The notes beneath the pieces are model-generated. The model had not been told where the DNA came from and did no database searches. It worked only from the letters and a program-made list of their open reading frames with translations. Source: Gammaproteobacteria bacterium (GTDB taxonomy: Bacteria; Pseudomonadota; Gammaproteobacteria; Steroidobacterales; Steroidobacteraceae). From it: 64,000 nt of DNA. The stretch covers positions 1-64,000 of the forward strand of contig JAHEAZ010000156.1 in assembly GCA_024642505.1 (NCBI GenBank), in the 5' to 3' direction. Shown in pieces: positions 41,658 through 52,169 of the stretch. Made by a program: the position numbers and the translations under genes. The first letter of the stretch is position 1. Each line of letters starts with the position of its first letter.

Positions 41658-42193
41658 GCCGCTACATCAGGTTTCTGGTTCCGGCCGGGTTGTTTGTCAT
41701 CCTGGTCGGTTTCCTCTTCATTGGCCTGCAGCGCGATCCGAGCGTGATCGACTCGCCGTTGATCGGCAAGCCGGCGCCACAATTCGTGCTCGAGAACCTC
41801 GACGATCCGGCACTGCGAGTGGGCACGGCTGACCTGCAGGGGCGCATGTACCTGTTCAACGTCTGGGGTACCTGGTGCGGTGGCTGCAGGCAGGAACACG
41901 ATGCGTTGCTGGCCATCTCCCGCAGCAATGTCGTCCCGATCATCGGGCTCAACTGGAAGGATGACCGCGGACTGGCGCGGAAGTGGCTCAACCAGCTGGG
42001 GAATCCTTACGAGCTTGTGGCCTTCGACCCGGAGGGTCAGGTGGCGATCGACTGGGGCGTATATGGCGCACCGGAGACCTTCCTGGTTGCCGCGGATGGA
42101 ACGGTCCTCGCCAAGCGCATCGGCGCGATGGACATGACGGTGTGGCAGCGTGACTTTCTGCCGCTCATCAATGGGACCGGGGGCAGTTCATGA
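41654..42193 (+). CDS. ccmG: Thiol:disulfide interchange protein CcmG/DsbE
   Basis: [18 protein letters not shown] (WCxxC); [11 protein letters not shown]. Confidence 0.94.
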   Translation: MSRYIRFLVPAGLFVILVGFLFIGLQRDPSVIDSPLIGKPAPQFVLENLDDPALRVGTADLQGRMYLFNVWGTWCGGCRQEHDALLAISRSNVVPIIGLNWKDDRGLARKWLNQLGNPYELVAFDPEGQVAIDWGVYGAPETFLVAADGTVLAKRIGAMDMTVWQRDFLPLINGTGGSS

Positions 42194-42633
42194 TCCGCGC
42201 CTTCACGGTCGCACTGTTGTTGGCCTTGTCGGTCAGCGCTGTTGCCATCGACCCCGAGCCGGCCTTCAGTGATCCGGCGATGCAGGAACGCTATGAGAAC
42301 CTGACCCGCGAGTTGCGCTGCCTGGTCTGCCAGAACCAGACCATCGCCGACTCCAATGCGGGCCTCGCCCAGGACCTGCGGCGCGAAGTTCGCGAACTGA
42401 TGGTTGAAGGCAAGAGCGACGACGAGATCCACGATTTCCTGACGGCACGCTATGGCGACTTCGTGCTCTACAACCCGCCGGTCAAGCCGCGTACCTACCT
42501 GCTCTGGGCAGCGCCGGGGCTGCTGGTGATCTTCGGGATGGGAGCGGCTGTTGCAGTGGTGATGCGCCGGGCGCGCGCCGCGCGCGATAATCCGGCGACC
42601 CTTGAGAACGACAGCGAGACGGGGACCCTGTGA
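42190..42633 (+). CDS. ccmH: Cytochrome c-type biogenesis protein CcmH
   Basis: [31 protein letters not shown] motif. Confidence 0.95.
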   Translation: MIRAFTVALLLALSVSAVAIDPEPAFSDPAMQERYENLTRELRCLVCQNQTIADSNAGLAQDLRREVRELMVEGKSDDEIHDFLTARYGDFVLYNPPVKPRTYLLWAAPGLLVIFGMGAAVAVVMRRARAARDNPATLENDSETGTL

Positions 42634-43736
42634 CAGTATTCATCGTGCTTGCCGCCTTGCTGGCGGCGCTGGCGGTCGCGCTCGTCGCGTGGCCGCTGTT
42701 TCGCCCCCATCCGGATGCCGAGGGTTCGGCCGTTGGGGCCTCCCGCGCTGCGGCGGTGGCGGTCGCCGTCAGCATTCCGTTGCTCGCGTTCATTGCGTAT
42801 TTCACCCTCAGCGACTGGCCGTGGAACCCTCAGGCACGGGCGCAGGCAGCAGGCCCTGGCGGTGCTGCCTCGGCGCCCTTGGAGCAGATGGCGAGCCAGC
42901 TCGAGGATAGATTGAGTCGCGAGAAGGGGGACTCGGAAGGCTGGAAAATGCTCGGCCGCACTTATGTCGTAATGGGTAACTTCCCCAAGGCGCTCACCGC
43001 TTACGGCCAGGCCTATACCTTGACCAGCGGCTCGGACACTGAGGCGTTGCTCGGATATGCCGAGGCACGGGTGCTGGTCAACGAGGCCGATTTCGAGGGC
43101 GAGGCCGGCCAGTTGTTCGAACGTGCCCTCGAGGTCGAGCCGAACAATCCGAAGGCCCTGTGGTATGCGGGACTGGCTGCTTACCGGAAGCAGGAGCTGT
43201 CTACGGCCCGTGCCCACTGGACGGCGCTTCGTGACCTTGGGGGTCCTCCAGAGATCATGCAGGTACTCGACCAGCGCATTGGCGAGATCGACGCGGCGAT
43301 CGGACCGGCTGACGGGACCGTCGCGACAGCCAAGACGCAGCCGGCCCAGGCGGCGCCTGATCAGGCGCCGGTTGAGCCCCAGGAAGCAGCCGCGGGAGAG
43401 GGGATTGCACTGCGCATTGAGGTCGCTCCCGGTCTGGCAGGACGCGTGCCGGCGGGCACGACCATGTTCGTCCTGGCTCGAAGCGGCACCGGTGGCCCCC
43501 CCCTTGCGGCGGTCCGTCGCTCTAGCAATGAGCTGCCGCTCGATATCACGCTGACCGACGCCAATGCGATGATCCCCGGGACGTCGCTCAAGCAGGTCGA
43601 GTCGCTTTCGCTGGTCGCCCGGGTATCGCTGACGGGCCGGCCGGTTGCATCGCCCGGCGACCTGTATGGCGAGGTTCGCTATGATCCAGCCTCGTCGGGT
43701 CGCATCAAGCTGACCATAGACCGGGTCGTCGAGTAG
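42630..43736 (+). CDS. ccmI: c-type cytochrome biogenesis protein CcmI (TPR)
   Basis: N-terminal TM, TPR-like repeats ([28 protein letters not shown]), operon position. Confidence 0.9.
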   Translation: MTVFIVLAALLAALAVALVAWPLFRPHPDAEGSAVGASRAAAVAVAVSIPLLAFIAYFTLSDWPWNPQARAQAAGPGGAASAPLEQMASQLEDRLSREKGDSEGWKMLGRTYVVMGNFPKALTAYGQAYTLTSGSDTEALLGYAEARVLVNEADFEGEAGQLFERALEVEPNNPKALWYAGLAAYRKQELSTARAHWTALRDLGGPPEIMQVLDQRIGEIDAAIGPADGTVATAKTQPAQAAPDQAPVEPQEAAAGEGIALRIEVAPGLAGRVPAGTTMFVLARSGTGGPPLAAVRRSSNELPLDITLTDANAMIPGTSLKQVESLSLVARVSLTGRPVASPGDLYGEVRYDPASSGRIKLTIDRVVE

Positions 43737-43791
43737 CGGCGATCCGGGCTGGTCGCGGCGACCCTCCCAGGAGTCCGTCGGTCAGGCCAGC

Positions 43792-44688
43792 ATGGGACGA
43801 AGCAACGTCAGACTGAAATTTGCCCGCACCCCGCGATTGGCCGGGAATTACGCACGTGCCTTGCTGTCCCGTCGCGCGCAACTGTTGCCTGACGGATCGA
43901 CCATTCCACGCCTCGAGGGCGAGATCGCAGAGGTCAGGATCGATCCACGCCATCTGGCGAGGTATCGCGCAATCTGTAGTTTCGCCAGTGACGGGCAGTT
44001 GCCGATCACCTATCCGCACGTCCTCGCCACGCCGGCGCAGGTGGCCCTGATGACCCATCCGGAGTTCCCGGTGCGGCTGATGGGGCTGATTCACATCAAC
44101 AACGAAATCACCTGGAGACGCCCGCTTGACGACCAGGCGAGCTATGGCCTGCGCTGCTGGGTCGAGGGGCACAGGGATACCGATCGCGGCCAGGAGTTCG
44201 ATCTGCACATCGACCTGCTGGATGGGGACGAGGTTGCCTGGTCCGGGTGCAGCACCTTGCTGGCCCGACATGTGGCGACCGGGGAACAGGCCGCCCGCAA
44301 CGCGCGGGCGGCGCTGCGGGCGCCCAAACCCAAGCCAGGCCAGCCCGTCGTGGAGGTGCCGTTTGTCGCGAACCACGGCATCACGCGCAGCTACGGGCGT
44401 GTGTCCGGGGACGTCAACCCCATTCACCTCGCGGACTTCACCGCGAAGTGGTTCGGGTTCGACCGGGCGGTAGCGCACGGCATGTGGTCGATGGCGCGTT
44501 CGCTGGCAGCGCTTGGCCCGGAACTGACCCGGGCGCCCTGCCGCGTGCCGGTCGAGTTCAAGCTGCCGCTGTTCCTGCCGGCCGCAGTACGGCTCGACCA
44601 TTGGAACAACGATGGTCAGTGGCCGTTCGTGTTGCGTGATGCTTCCAGCAAGCGTCCGCACCTTGCCGGCCAGGTCGAGCGATACTGA
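43792..44688 (+). CDS. MaoC-like hotdog dehydratase family protein
   Basis: GRVSGDVNPIHLADFTAKWFGFDRAVAHGMWSMA. Confidence 0.85.
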   Translation: MGRSNVRLKFARTPRLAGNYARALLSRRAQLLPDGSTIPRLEGEIAEVRIDPRHLARYRAICSFASDGQLPITYPHVLATPAQVALMTHPEFPVRLMGLIHINNEITWRRPLDDQASYGLRCWVEGHRDTDRGQEFDLHIDLLDGDEVAWSGCSTLLARHVATGEQAARNARAALRAPKPKPGQPVVEVPFVANHGITRSYGRVSGDVNPIHLADFTAKWFGFDRAVAHGMWSMARSLAALGPELTRAPCRVPVEFKLPLFLPAAVRLDHWNNDGQWPFVLRDASSKRPHLAGQVERY

Positions 44689-44704
44689 GGTGCCGGCGGC
44701 GCGC

Positions 44705-45994
44705 ATGGCGCGAAAGTTACTCGGCGCGCGCCACGGCGAGGAACGCGCCGTCATCATCGCGTTTGCCTATTTCTTCCTGTTGCTGTGCAGCTACTACCTG
44801 CTTCGACCGGTGCGCGATGCCATGGCGGCGCATGCCGGACTTGGGCGACTGCCAGAGCTGTTTACCTATACCTTCCTGGTGATGCTGGTGATCACGCCGC
44901 TTTTCGGAGCGCTCGTTTCCCGGGTCCGCAAGCGGCGACTGCTGCCTGTCGTCTATGGTTTCTTTGCGCTGAACATGTTTGGTTTCTACCTGGCGTTTGA
45001 TGCGGATCCCGGTTCGGAACGCACCGCGGCAGTCTTCTTCGTCTGGCTCAGCGTCTTCAACATGTTTGTCGTGTCGGTGTTCTGGAGCTTCATGGCTGAC
45101 GTGTTCCGCGGCGACGAAGCCAAGCGGCTGTTCGGACCCATTGCGGCCGGTGGCAGCGCCGGAGCGATCATCGGTCCGCTGCTGACGCAGTCACTGGCCA
45201 GCGGGCTGGGAACGGCCGGCCTGATAATGCTTTCCATGCTGCTGTTGCTGGCGACCATCCCGTGTATCCGCGCCCTCGGTCACTGGTCGGTCGAGCGGCA
45301 CGGCGAGGCGCCCGGTACAGCCGCCGAGAGCACCGAGCCGATCGGCGGCGGTGCCCTGGCCGGCGTGACCCTGGTGGCCCGGACACCCTACCTGCTGGGC
45401 ATTGTCGCCATGCTCGGTCTCGGCGCGGTGGCGGGTACGTTCATGTACCTGGAATTGCAGCGCATCGCTTCGGCAGCCTATGAAGCCACGGCGGTGCGCA
45501 CCGCATTTTTCGCGCGGCTCGACCTGGGCGTCAACCTGCTGGCCTTTGTGCTGCAGGGCGTCGTGACTACCCGGATCATCCGACGCTTTGGCGTCACCGG
45601 CGGCCTGGTGACGATGCCGCTGGTCGCGTTCGGCAGTTTCATCTGGCTGGCGCTGGCTCCCTTCCTGCTGCCACTGGCGATCAGCCAGGTGATGAGGCGG
45701 GCCGGCGAGTTCGGTGTGGCCAAGCCCTCCCGCGAGGTGCTGTTCACCGCGGTTGATCCGGAGAGCAAGTACAAGGCCAAGAACTTCATCGACACGGTAG
45801 TCCAGCGAGGCAGCGATACGGGCGCCAGCTGGATGCACGGTTTCCTGCAGGCGAAAGGCTTTCTGTTGGCTGGTTACGGCGCGCTGTGCGCGCTGATCAT
45901 GGTCGTGCTGGTGGCGATCGGATTCGCCCTCGGGCGAGCCTACGCAGCGCGGGAACGATCTGCCGGCGCCGCCGCTTTGACTATGGAGGGCTGA
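44705..45994 (+). CDS. NTP/NDP exchange-type / MFS transporter
   Basis: AYFFLLLCSYYLLRPVRDAMAAHAG...FWSFMADVFRGDEAKRLFGPIAAGGSAGAIIGP. Confidence 0.85.
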   Translation: MARKLLGARHGEERAVIIAFAYFFLLLCSYYLLRPVRDAMAAHAGLGRLPELFTYTFLVMLVITPLFGALVSRVRKRRLLPVVYGFFALNMFGFYLAFDADPGSERTAAVFFVWLSVFNMFVVSVFWSFMADVFRGDEAKRLFGPIAAGGSAGAIIGPLLTQSLASGLGTAGLIMLSMLLLLATIPCIRALGHWSVERHGEAPGTAAESTEPIGGGALAGVTLVARTPYLLGIVAMLGLGAVAGTFMYLELQRIASAAYEATAVRTAFFARLDLGVNLLAFVLQGVVTTRIIRRFGVTGGLVTMPLVAFGSFIWLALAPFLLPLAISQVMRRAGEFGVAKPSREVLFTAVDPESKYKAKNFIDTVVQRGSDTGASWMHGFLQAKGFLLAGYGALCALIMVVLVAIGFALGRAYAARERSAGAAALTMEG

Positions 45995-46056
45995 CGACCG
46001 GGAACTCACGGTGCCGAGGCAGGTCCTCTGCATGGACAGCACCAACGAGTGGAAAC

Positions 46057-47004
46057 ATGGATGATTCACAGGTGTACCCGTTTCGACATCCTGCAAAGAA
46101 GCTCACACGCCGCGAGGCGATGCTGCTGATCAGTGCGGGCCTGGCTGTGCCGAAGGCGGGCCTGGCAAACGCGGCCAGCCCTGGACGCCGCAGCATCCCC
46201 GGGTCTGGAGAACCCCTGCCGGTCGTGGGGCTGGGTACCTGGCAGGCCTTCGATACCCCAGCGCAAGGCGCCGAGTTCATCGCGGCCGCGGCGACACTCA
46301 GCGCGTTCCTGAGCGGGGGCGGACGTGTCATCGATACCTCGCCAATGTACGGTCGGGCAGAAGCGCGCCTCGGTGAGATGCTCGACGGGCAGCCGTTACT
46401 GCAGGATGCGTTCATCGCCACCAAGATCTGGACGCGCGGTCGGGAGGAGGGTATCCGACAGCTGCAGGAGTCGCGCCGGCTGCTGGGAAGCCCAACACTG
46501 GACCTGGTCCAGGTGCACAACCTGCTGGATGTCGATGTTCATTGGCGCACGCTCCAGGACGCACGCGAAGCCGGCCAGGTTCGTTACCTGGGGATTACCC
46601 ATTACCAGAATGCCGCGCATGATGAGCTCGAAAGGGTGATGCGGGCGGTGCGTCCCGACTTCCTGCAAGTCAATTATTCGCTGGCAGAACCCGATGCGGC
46701 CTCGCGACTGTTGCCGGCGGCCCGGGATCGTGGGGTCGCGGTACTGGTAAACCGGCCATTCATCAAGGGCGCGATGATCGATCGGGTTCAGGGCAAGTCG
46801 CTGCCCGAGGTAGCCGCGGATCTGGGGTGCCGGAGTGCGGCACAGCTGTTCCTGAAGTGGGTACTGGGCGAGCCCGCCGTTACGGTGGCACTGGCCGGAA
46901 CCCGCAACGCGCGCCATGCCGAGGAGAACCTGCAGGCCGCGATGCCGCCGCTGCCGGATGAGCCGCAAAGGCGCGTCATAGAGTCCTGGTTCGCGTCCCT
47001 TTAG
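46057..47004 (+). CDS. Aldo/keto reductase with Tat-like signal
   Basis: LTRREAMLLISAGLAVPKAGLANA; VGLGTWQAFDTP...RVIDTSPMYGRAEARLGEML. Confidence 0.85.
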   Translation: MDDSQVYPFRHPAKKLTRREAMLLISAGLAVPKAGLANAASPGRRSIPGSGEPLPVVGLGTWQAFDTPAQGAEFIAAAATLSAFLSGGGRVIDTSPMYGRAEARLGEMLDGQPLLQDAFIATKIWTRGREEGIRQLQESRRLLGSPTLDLVQVHNLLDVDVHWRTLQDAREAGQVRYLGITHYQNAAHDELERVMRAVRPDFLQVNYSLAEPDAASRLLPAARDRGVAVLVNRPFIKGAMIDRVQGKSLPEVAADLGCRSAAQLFLKWVLGEPAVTVALAGTRNARHAEENLQAAMPPLPDEPQRRVIESWFASL

Positions 47005-47142
47005 GCCCCGGAATTGGTTCGCGGGAACTCCGCGGACTAGGGTGCACTCCCTAGCGGAAATCACGAGACTACTGACATGGGTCGGCAATGCAGTGTCTGC
47101 GGCTGATCCGGTCCAGACACCGTGATAAGCCAGGAGAGAACC

Positions 47143-47583
47143 ATGATTGAGAACGTCAACAGCATCATCAACCAGATCAAAACCAGCGAGTTTGGCAAGA
47201 CCACCCGCAAGTCGGCGCAGGTCATCCTGAAGGCGAACATGAACGCCTGGACGACCACTCGCGACGAGCTTGGCAAGGTCATCGACCTCGCCGTGAAACA
47301 GAGCCGCAAGTTCACCCGCCAGTCGCGCAGCACGACCGAGGAAGTGGTCGAGAACCTTTCTGATGCCGCCAACGAGCGCGTCACCAAGGTCGAGAGACGC
47401 TTCCAGGAAGGCGTGAACAAGGTAATCCATGACATCGGCCTGCCGACGGCTGACGAGGTCGAGAAGCTTTCCAGGAAGGTCAACCGGCTCTCGAAGGAGA
47501 TCCAGAGCAAGAAGACCGCTGCCAAGCGCCGCGTGCCTCGCAAGAAGGCGGCTGCCAAGCGCAGCACCCGCCGCGCCGCCTGA
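47143..47583 (+). CDS. Phasin-like / PHA granule-associated protein with a Lys/Arg/Ala-rich tail
   Basis: Coiled-coil-like sequence then KKTAAKRRVPRKKAAAKRSTRRAA. Confidence 0.65.
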   Translation: MIENVNSIINQIKTSEFGKTTRKSAQVILKANMNAWTTTRDELGKVIDLAVKQSRKFTRQSRSTTEEVVENLSDAANERVTKVERRFQEGVNKVIHDIGLPTADEVEKLSRKVNRLSKEIQSKKTAAKRRVPRKKAAAKRSTRRAA

Positions 47584-47620
47584 ATCGGGTTCCGGACAGA
47601 CTCTGACTGATCCCCCCTCG

Positions 47621-47665
47621 GCGCTGGTGTACGATCGGGTCACCGACGTACACCGGCGCTTTTTT
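47621..47665 (+). terminator. Intrinsic terminator downstream of the phasin-like gene
   Basis: GCGCTGGTGTACG (47621-47633) / CGTACACCGGCGC (47647-47659), 13-bp stem with one G-U, then TTTTTT (47660-47665). Confidence 0.8.
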
Positions 47666-48331
47666 ATGCCCGCAGAACCCCGGACCCGACCCGCGCGCCA
47701 GACCCGCAAGCGAATCCTGGACACGACCCTGGCGCTCTATAACGACCTGGGCGAACCAAACGTGTCGACCACGCTCATTGCCACCGAAGTTGGCATCAGT
47801 GCTGGCAACCTGCATTACCACTTCCGCAAGAAAGACCAGCTGATTGCGGCTTTGCTCGAGCAGTTCGTCGGCGAAATCGAGGACCTGCTGCCCCCCGAGA
47901 CCTGGCGGGCGCGAGAGGTGGAAGACGCATGGTTCCTGCTGCACGTCATCTTCGAGACAATCTGGAAGTACCGTTTCCTGTTCCGCGACCTGTCCGGGAT
48001 CATGTCGCGTGATCGACGCGCAGGGCATCGTCTGACGGCGGTCTTTGCGCGCGCGGTGGATACCTCGCGGGGGATTTGCCTGGGCCTGGCGGAAAGCGGG
48101 CAACTCGAGGCGACTCCTGCCGAAATCGAGGCGCTAGCACGCAACGTCACCGTGCTCACCCTGTACTGGCTGTCGTTCGACACCGTCCGGCACCCCCGCC
48201 GGGACCAGCCGGGGGACGCGATCGCCGCCGGCGTCTACCAGGTGCTGATGCTCGTGGCGCCCTTCATGAGGGTTACCGGGCGGGCCAACCTCGAGTACCT
48301 CGCATCACAATACCTCTCGCGGGGGTCGTAG
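47666..48331 (+). CDS. TetR/AcrR family transcriptional regulator
   Basis: TRKRILDTTLALYNDLGEPNVSTTLIATEVGISAGNLHYHFRKKDQLI. Confidence 0.9.
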   Translation: MPAEPRTRPARQTRKRILDTTLALYNDLGEPNVSTTLIATEVGISAGNLHYHFRKKDQLIAALLEQFVGEIEDLLPPETWRAREVEDAWFLLHVIFETIWKYRFLFRDLSGIMSRDRRAGHRLTAVFARAVDTSRGICLGLAESGQLEATPAEIEALARNVTVLTLYWLSFDTVRHPRRDQPGDAIAAGVYQVLMLVAPFMRVTGRANLEYLASQYLSRGS

Positions 48332-48348
48332 CAGGCTGCGCCAGGCAC

Positions 48349-50964
48349 CTACTTGCGTACCATTTGACGGATCCCACCGGAGATCATCAACGAAATTCCG
48401 GCCAGCACGCGCGGTACCGTAAGCCCGCCGGGGGTGATCAGGTAGCGTGCCTCCCAGCTGGGCAGGAACTTTGCCTTGTAGTGGCGCAGCCCCTCGAAAT
48501 TGTAGAAGTGCTCGCCGTGGCGGAACACGAAGTTGCCTACGCGATTCCAAGCGGGGGCTAGCGGGTGGGTGGCCAGGCCGGCCAGCGGCGCCATGCCGAG
48601 GCTGAATGACTCATAGCCCTGACTGCGGCCCCACAGCATCAGTTCGATGAACAGGTAGTCCATCGCGCTGCGTGGCGCGCCGGTGCCGAAGCGCATGAGA
48701 TCGACTGAAAACTCCGTGTGAGTTCCGCTGGTCCAGACGTTGGCAAAGGCCACCGGACGGCCTTCACGCCGGACAATCGCCAACGGGAACTGCGCCAGGT
48801 ACTCGGGCGCGAATCGGCCCACCGAGAATCTTTTTTCGCCCGTGGACTTGTCGTGCAGCCATTGCTGCGACACCTGCCGCAGCTCGGGCAGCAGGGCGCC
48901 CGCCTGACCCGGGGCCAGAATTTCGAAGCTTGCGCCATCGCGCTGCGCCCGGCTGCGTGCGTGGCGCAGCTCGGCGCGCGCGCTACCCTCCAGCGAAAAG
49001 TCCCGCAGGGCGACCCGGGCCTCCTCGCCTATCTTCATTGCGGTGAGGCCCAGATCGACGTACAGCGGCAAGCGTAGCGCGGTAGCCTGGTAGAAGATCG
49101 TCCAGCCACCTTCGCGGTCGGTCAGCTCATGAAAACGCCAGGCCAGCTCTTCCTGGACCTCGCGCGTACCAACCGGGTCACCCAGCGCAACCCAGGAGCG
49201 GCCCGTCACCTGGTACATGACGAAACCCTTACCCGAGTCATTGAAGAGCAGTCGCTTGTCGCCAATCAAGGCGCCATTGGCGAGCGAGTTGGGCGATTCG
49301 GCAATCACCAGACGTGCGCGGTCCAGATCTTGCTCGGAGGCGCGGCCCGAGGCGATCGTCGGGCTACCCAACAGGTTGGCAAACAGGATTCCGGCTGCTC
49401 CCAGCGAAACTACCAGTAAGGCGCGCAGCATGCGCGGGGCGTCGGCATCCAGCGCAAAGGTCCACCACAGCTCGTTTGAATAGGCGACGTTGCGATGCGA
49501 CAGGAACCCAATCCATGCGGTCAGCCCGACGAGAGCGATCAGTGTCGCGGTCCAGGCCGGAGTGAAGCGCTCGCGGATGATCGAGGCAGGCCGGTAGAAG
49601 CTCCGGCGACCCAGCCAGATGACGGCGCTTATGATGCTCAGAGAAAACGCTTCCTCGAAGTCGAGCCCCTTGAGAATCGATGCGACGATGCCCGCAGCCA
49701 GCAGCCACATGATCAGGTGATGAGCCGCCCGCGAGCGCCGAAAAAGCGCTTGCGCCACCACGACCAGGCCCAGTCCCGCGACGCTGCCTGCAAGATGCGA
49801 AACTTCCAGAACCGGCAGGGGCAGCCAGTTCCTGAACTGGTCCAGGCGACTGCCGTGAGCGACTGTCGCACCGGAAATCAGCAGCAACAGGCCGGCGACC
49901 AGTGCCAGCGAGCCGGCAACCTGCGGGATCACCGGCGCGATCCAGGCGGCGGCCGCGACCTCTGCCTGCGACAGGCGACCACGCTGGGCGCCAAATTCCC
50001 GGTAGCCGAACAGCACCGCGGCGCACAGCAGCGGGAGCAGATAGTAAATAGCGCGGTAGGCGAGTAGGGCGCCGAGCAGCTCGTCCCTCGGCGTTGATGG
50101 CAGGGAAACCACGATGACTGACTCGAAGACCCCAAGCCCACCGGGAACATGGCTGATCAGTCCCGCCGAGGACGCCATGGCATAAAGACCTGCAAAAGCC
50201 GGCAGGCTCAGGTCGGCGGAGGGTGGTAGGAGCACCCACAGAACCGACGCAGCGAGTGCTACGTCGATGATTCCCAGGGCGAGCTGCGGCAGTGCGATGC
50301 TCGCTCCGGGTGACTGGAGCGACCAGCCGCGTATCGTCAAAGTCCGGCCGGCGTGGGCCGCCCAGGCGGCATAAGCGAACAGCAGCAGTAGGGCCAGCGC
50401 GCCGATGCCCAGGGCGATCGTAGGCGAAATGTGCAGCGCCGCGGCCAGCCGCTGCGGCTCGAGCAACAGCGCGGCACCGATGAGTGCAGTCAGCCCGATT
50501 GCCGACGTCAGGGTACAGAAGCCTGCGACGGTAGCGACGTCGGTGGTAGACAGTCCGGCGACCGAGTACATCCGGTAGCGGATTGCTCCCCCGGTCAGCG
50601 TCGCAACACCCAGGTTATGGCCGAAGGCATAGGAAACGAACGCAGTAAATGCCACCCGGGGGTAGGCAATCTGCTTGCCGATGTAGCGCAGTGCAAGCAG
50701 ATCGAATGAGCCAAGCAACCAGTAACTGGCCGCGGTCAGCAGCGCAGCGGTCCCAATGGTCTGCCCGGCAATCGCTCGCAGATGGTTCAGGACATCGTGC
50801 AGGTGATGACCACCCAGCTCGCGGTGCAAGACAAAGCCGACCGCAATCAAGAGCACCAGGCCCGCTACGGGGCCCACCGCGGCCAGCCAGCGCATGTAGT
50901 GTGGAGTCTCGACAGTCCTCACGTCATTGCCAGCACTGGGCGCTTGCGGCTCCCGGTCAATCAT
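48349..50964 (-). CDS. mprF: Bifunctional lysylphosphatidylglycerol flippase/synthetase MprF
   Basis: 871 aa; N-terminal multi-TM flippase (SHVPGGLGVFESVI) and C-terminal synthetase (WVALGDPVG, MDLMRFG-type motifs). Confidence 0.92.
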   Translation of the reverse strand: MIDREPQAPSAGNDVRTVETPHYMRWLAAVGPVAGLVLLIAVGFVLHRELGGHHLHDVLNHLRAIAGQTIGTAALLTAASYWLLGSFDLLALRYIGKQIAYPRVAFTAFVSYAFGHNLGVATLTGGAIRYRMYSVAGLSTTDVATVAGFCTLTSAIGLTALIGAALLLEPQRLAAALHISPTIALGIGALALLLLFAYAAWAAHAGRTLTIRGWSLQSPGASIALPQLALGIIDVALAASVLWVLLPPSADLSLPAFAGLYAMASSAGLISHVPGGLGVFESVIVVSLPSTPRDELLGALLAYRAIYYLLPLLCAAVLFGYREFGAQRGRLSQAEVAAAAWIAPVIPQVAGSLALVAGLLLLISGATVAHGSRLDQFRNWLPLPVLEVSHLAGSVAGLGLVVVAQALFRRSRAAHHLIMWLLAAGIVASILKGLDFEEAFSLSIISAVIWLGRRSFYRPASIIRERFTPAWTATLIALVGLTAWIGFLSHRNVAYSNELWWTFALDADAPRMLRALLVVSLGAAGILFANLLGSPTIASGRASEQDLDRARLVIAESPNSLANGALIGDKRLLFNDSGKGFVMYQVTGRSWVALGDPVGTREVQEELAWRFHELTDREGGWTIFYQATALRLPLYVDLGLTAMKIGEEARVALRDFSLEGSARAELRHARSRAQRDGASFEILAPGQAGALLPELRQVSQQWLHDKSTGEKRFSVGRFAPEYLAQFPLAIVRREGRPVAFANVWTSGTHTEFSVDLMRFGTGAPRSAMDYLFIELMLWGRSQGYESFSLGMAPLAGLATHPLAPAWNRVGNFVFRHGEHFYNFEGLRHYKAKFLPSWEARYLITPGGLTVPRVLAGISLMISGGIRQMVRK

Positions 50965-51209
50965 GCCGCTTCCAGGAAGGAAGATTCTTGGACCAGTCTA
51001 GCAGTCGCATCTGTCAGGTCGGAGTTGAGTCCGCATGAAACTGGTGCATCAGCCGGTGGGCTACAAACAGGGCCCATGCCGTCTAGGATCTTCGACGTGT
51101 TCAGGAAAGCCTCAGTCGAGGCCATCACCTCGAATTCGCGACCGCCCAGTACGCCAGCCAGCAAGGACACCAGTACCAGGGTCAGTGCGAAACCCGAATG
51201 TCGCGCCAA
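50961..51209 (-). pseudogene. Truncated two-TM potassium-channel-like membrane protein (N-terminal part)
   Basis: (LRRRQFLVRL)ARHSGFALTLVLVSLLAGVLGGREFE...EAFLNTSKILDGMGPV then divergence; pore/second TM missing; stop overlaps the mprF ATG. Confidence 0.45.
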
Positions 51210-52121
51210 TCTGACCAGGAACTGGCGGCGTCGCAGGACTCGAGTTCACGCGGTCAATCTACCGCGGGGATGCTCATAACTTCACGGCTGAACCGGAAGC
51301 GAAGCCTGCCTGAGGGATCGCGCGGGCGAGGGGGGGAATCCTGCCATGTCGCGCTAGTGGGTAACCCAGCTAACACAGACATATTCATAAGTTAACATAA
51401 TATACATTATGCGAAGTGGCGTAGTTATGGCCTATGGCTAGGCTAGAGCGGTCCCCGAGACCTCTCTCCCGGCAGATTGACCTCCCCCAGCTGAGCCAGT
51501 GACCCACCGGCGGCGAACACCAATTCGGGTCGTGTAGTCCACGAAGTAAAAGAATAAGTTACAGAGTCTTCTTCAGAAAGAATCTTGCATTCGTATCGCC
51601 TGCCAGAGCCCCGTTGTTCAGCTGGAGAGCCTGACAGTGGACCGCACATCGCTCACAAGAGAACCCAACCCACACCGGCACGATGGTCTAGTGCCAGGTT
51701 CTGGCTGGCAGGGCTGCCGGAAGGCTGGCCGAGTACTGCGAACTCCGAAATTCGACGTCGCTGAACCAGTTGAGGCCATAACCGAGCCCCCACAACACGT
51801 CGAGTGGGCTCACTGCGAACCCAGGGCACCCCGCAGGCCCGGCAGGGACGCCGGGCCTCGGGGCGTCAGGAGGGCGCGAGGCGGGCGGATGCCCGCCGTC
51901 ACCTGCTGGTGGGACAGATCCCCTACTCCACCTGGGTAGCCGAGGAGGGCACGCTGGCACGGTATCGGCTGGGCTTGTCGAACTACAAACAAGTGACACA
52001 AATGCACTACCCGCTCTAGCCTTTGGCTAAGTCTTTGTAGGCTCTTGAATTGGGATTGGTAGCGGGGGCCCGAGTTGGCAATTACTTGCCACCCTGCCCC
52101 ACAGGCACTGCCAATAGCGAC

Positions 52122-52145
52122 AGATACAGAAACCCCGGCTCGGGA
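52122..52145 (-). terminator. Terminator downstream of the 52170-52679 gene
   Basis: Minus strand CCCGAGCCGGGG followed by TTTCTGTATCT. Confidence 0.55.
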
Positions 52146-52169
52146 GTAATGCGCTTGAGCCGCTCTTTG

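Noticed and set aside
51637-52019. Overlapping small ORFs on both strands (51637-51939 +, 51688-51999 -, 51804-52019 +)
   Set aside because: No domain, no signal peptide and skewed composition; probably noncoding or highly decayed.
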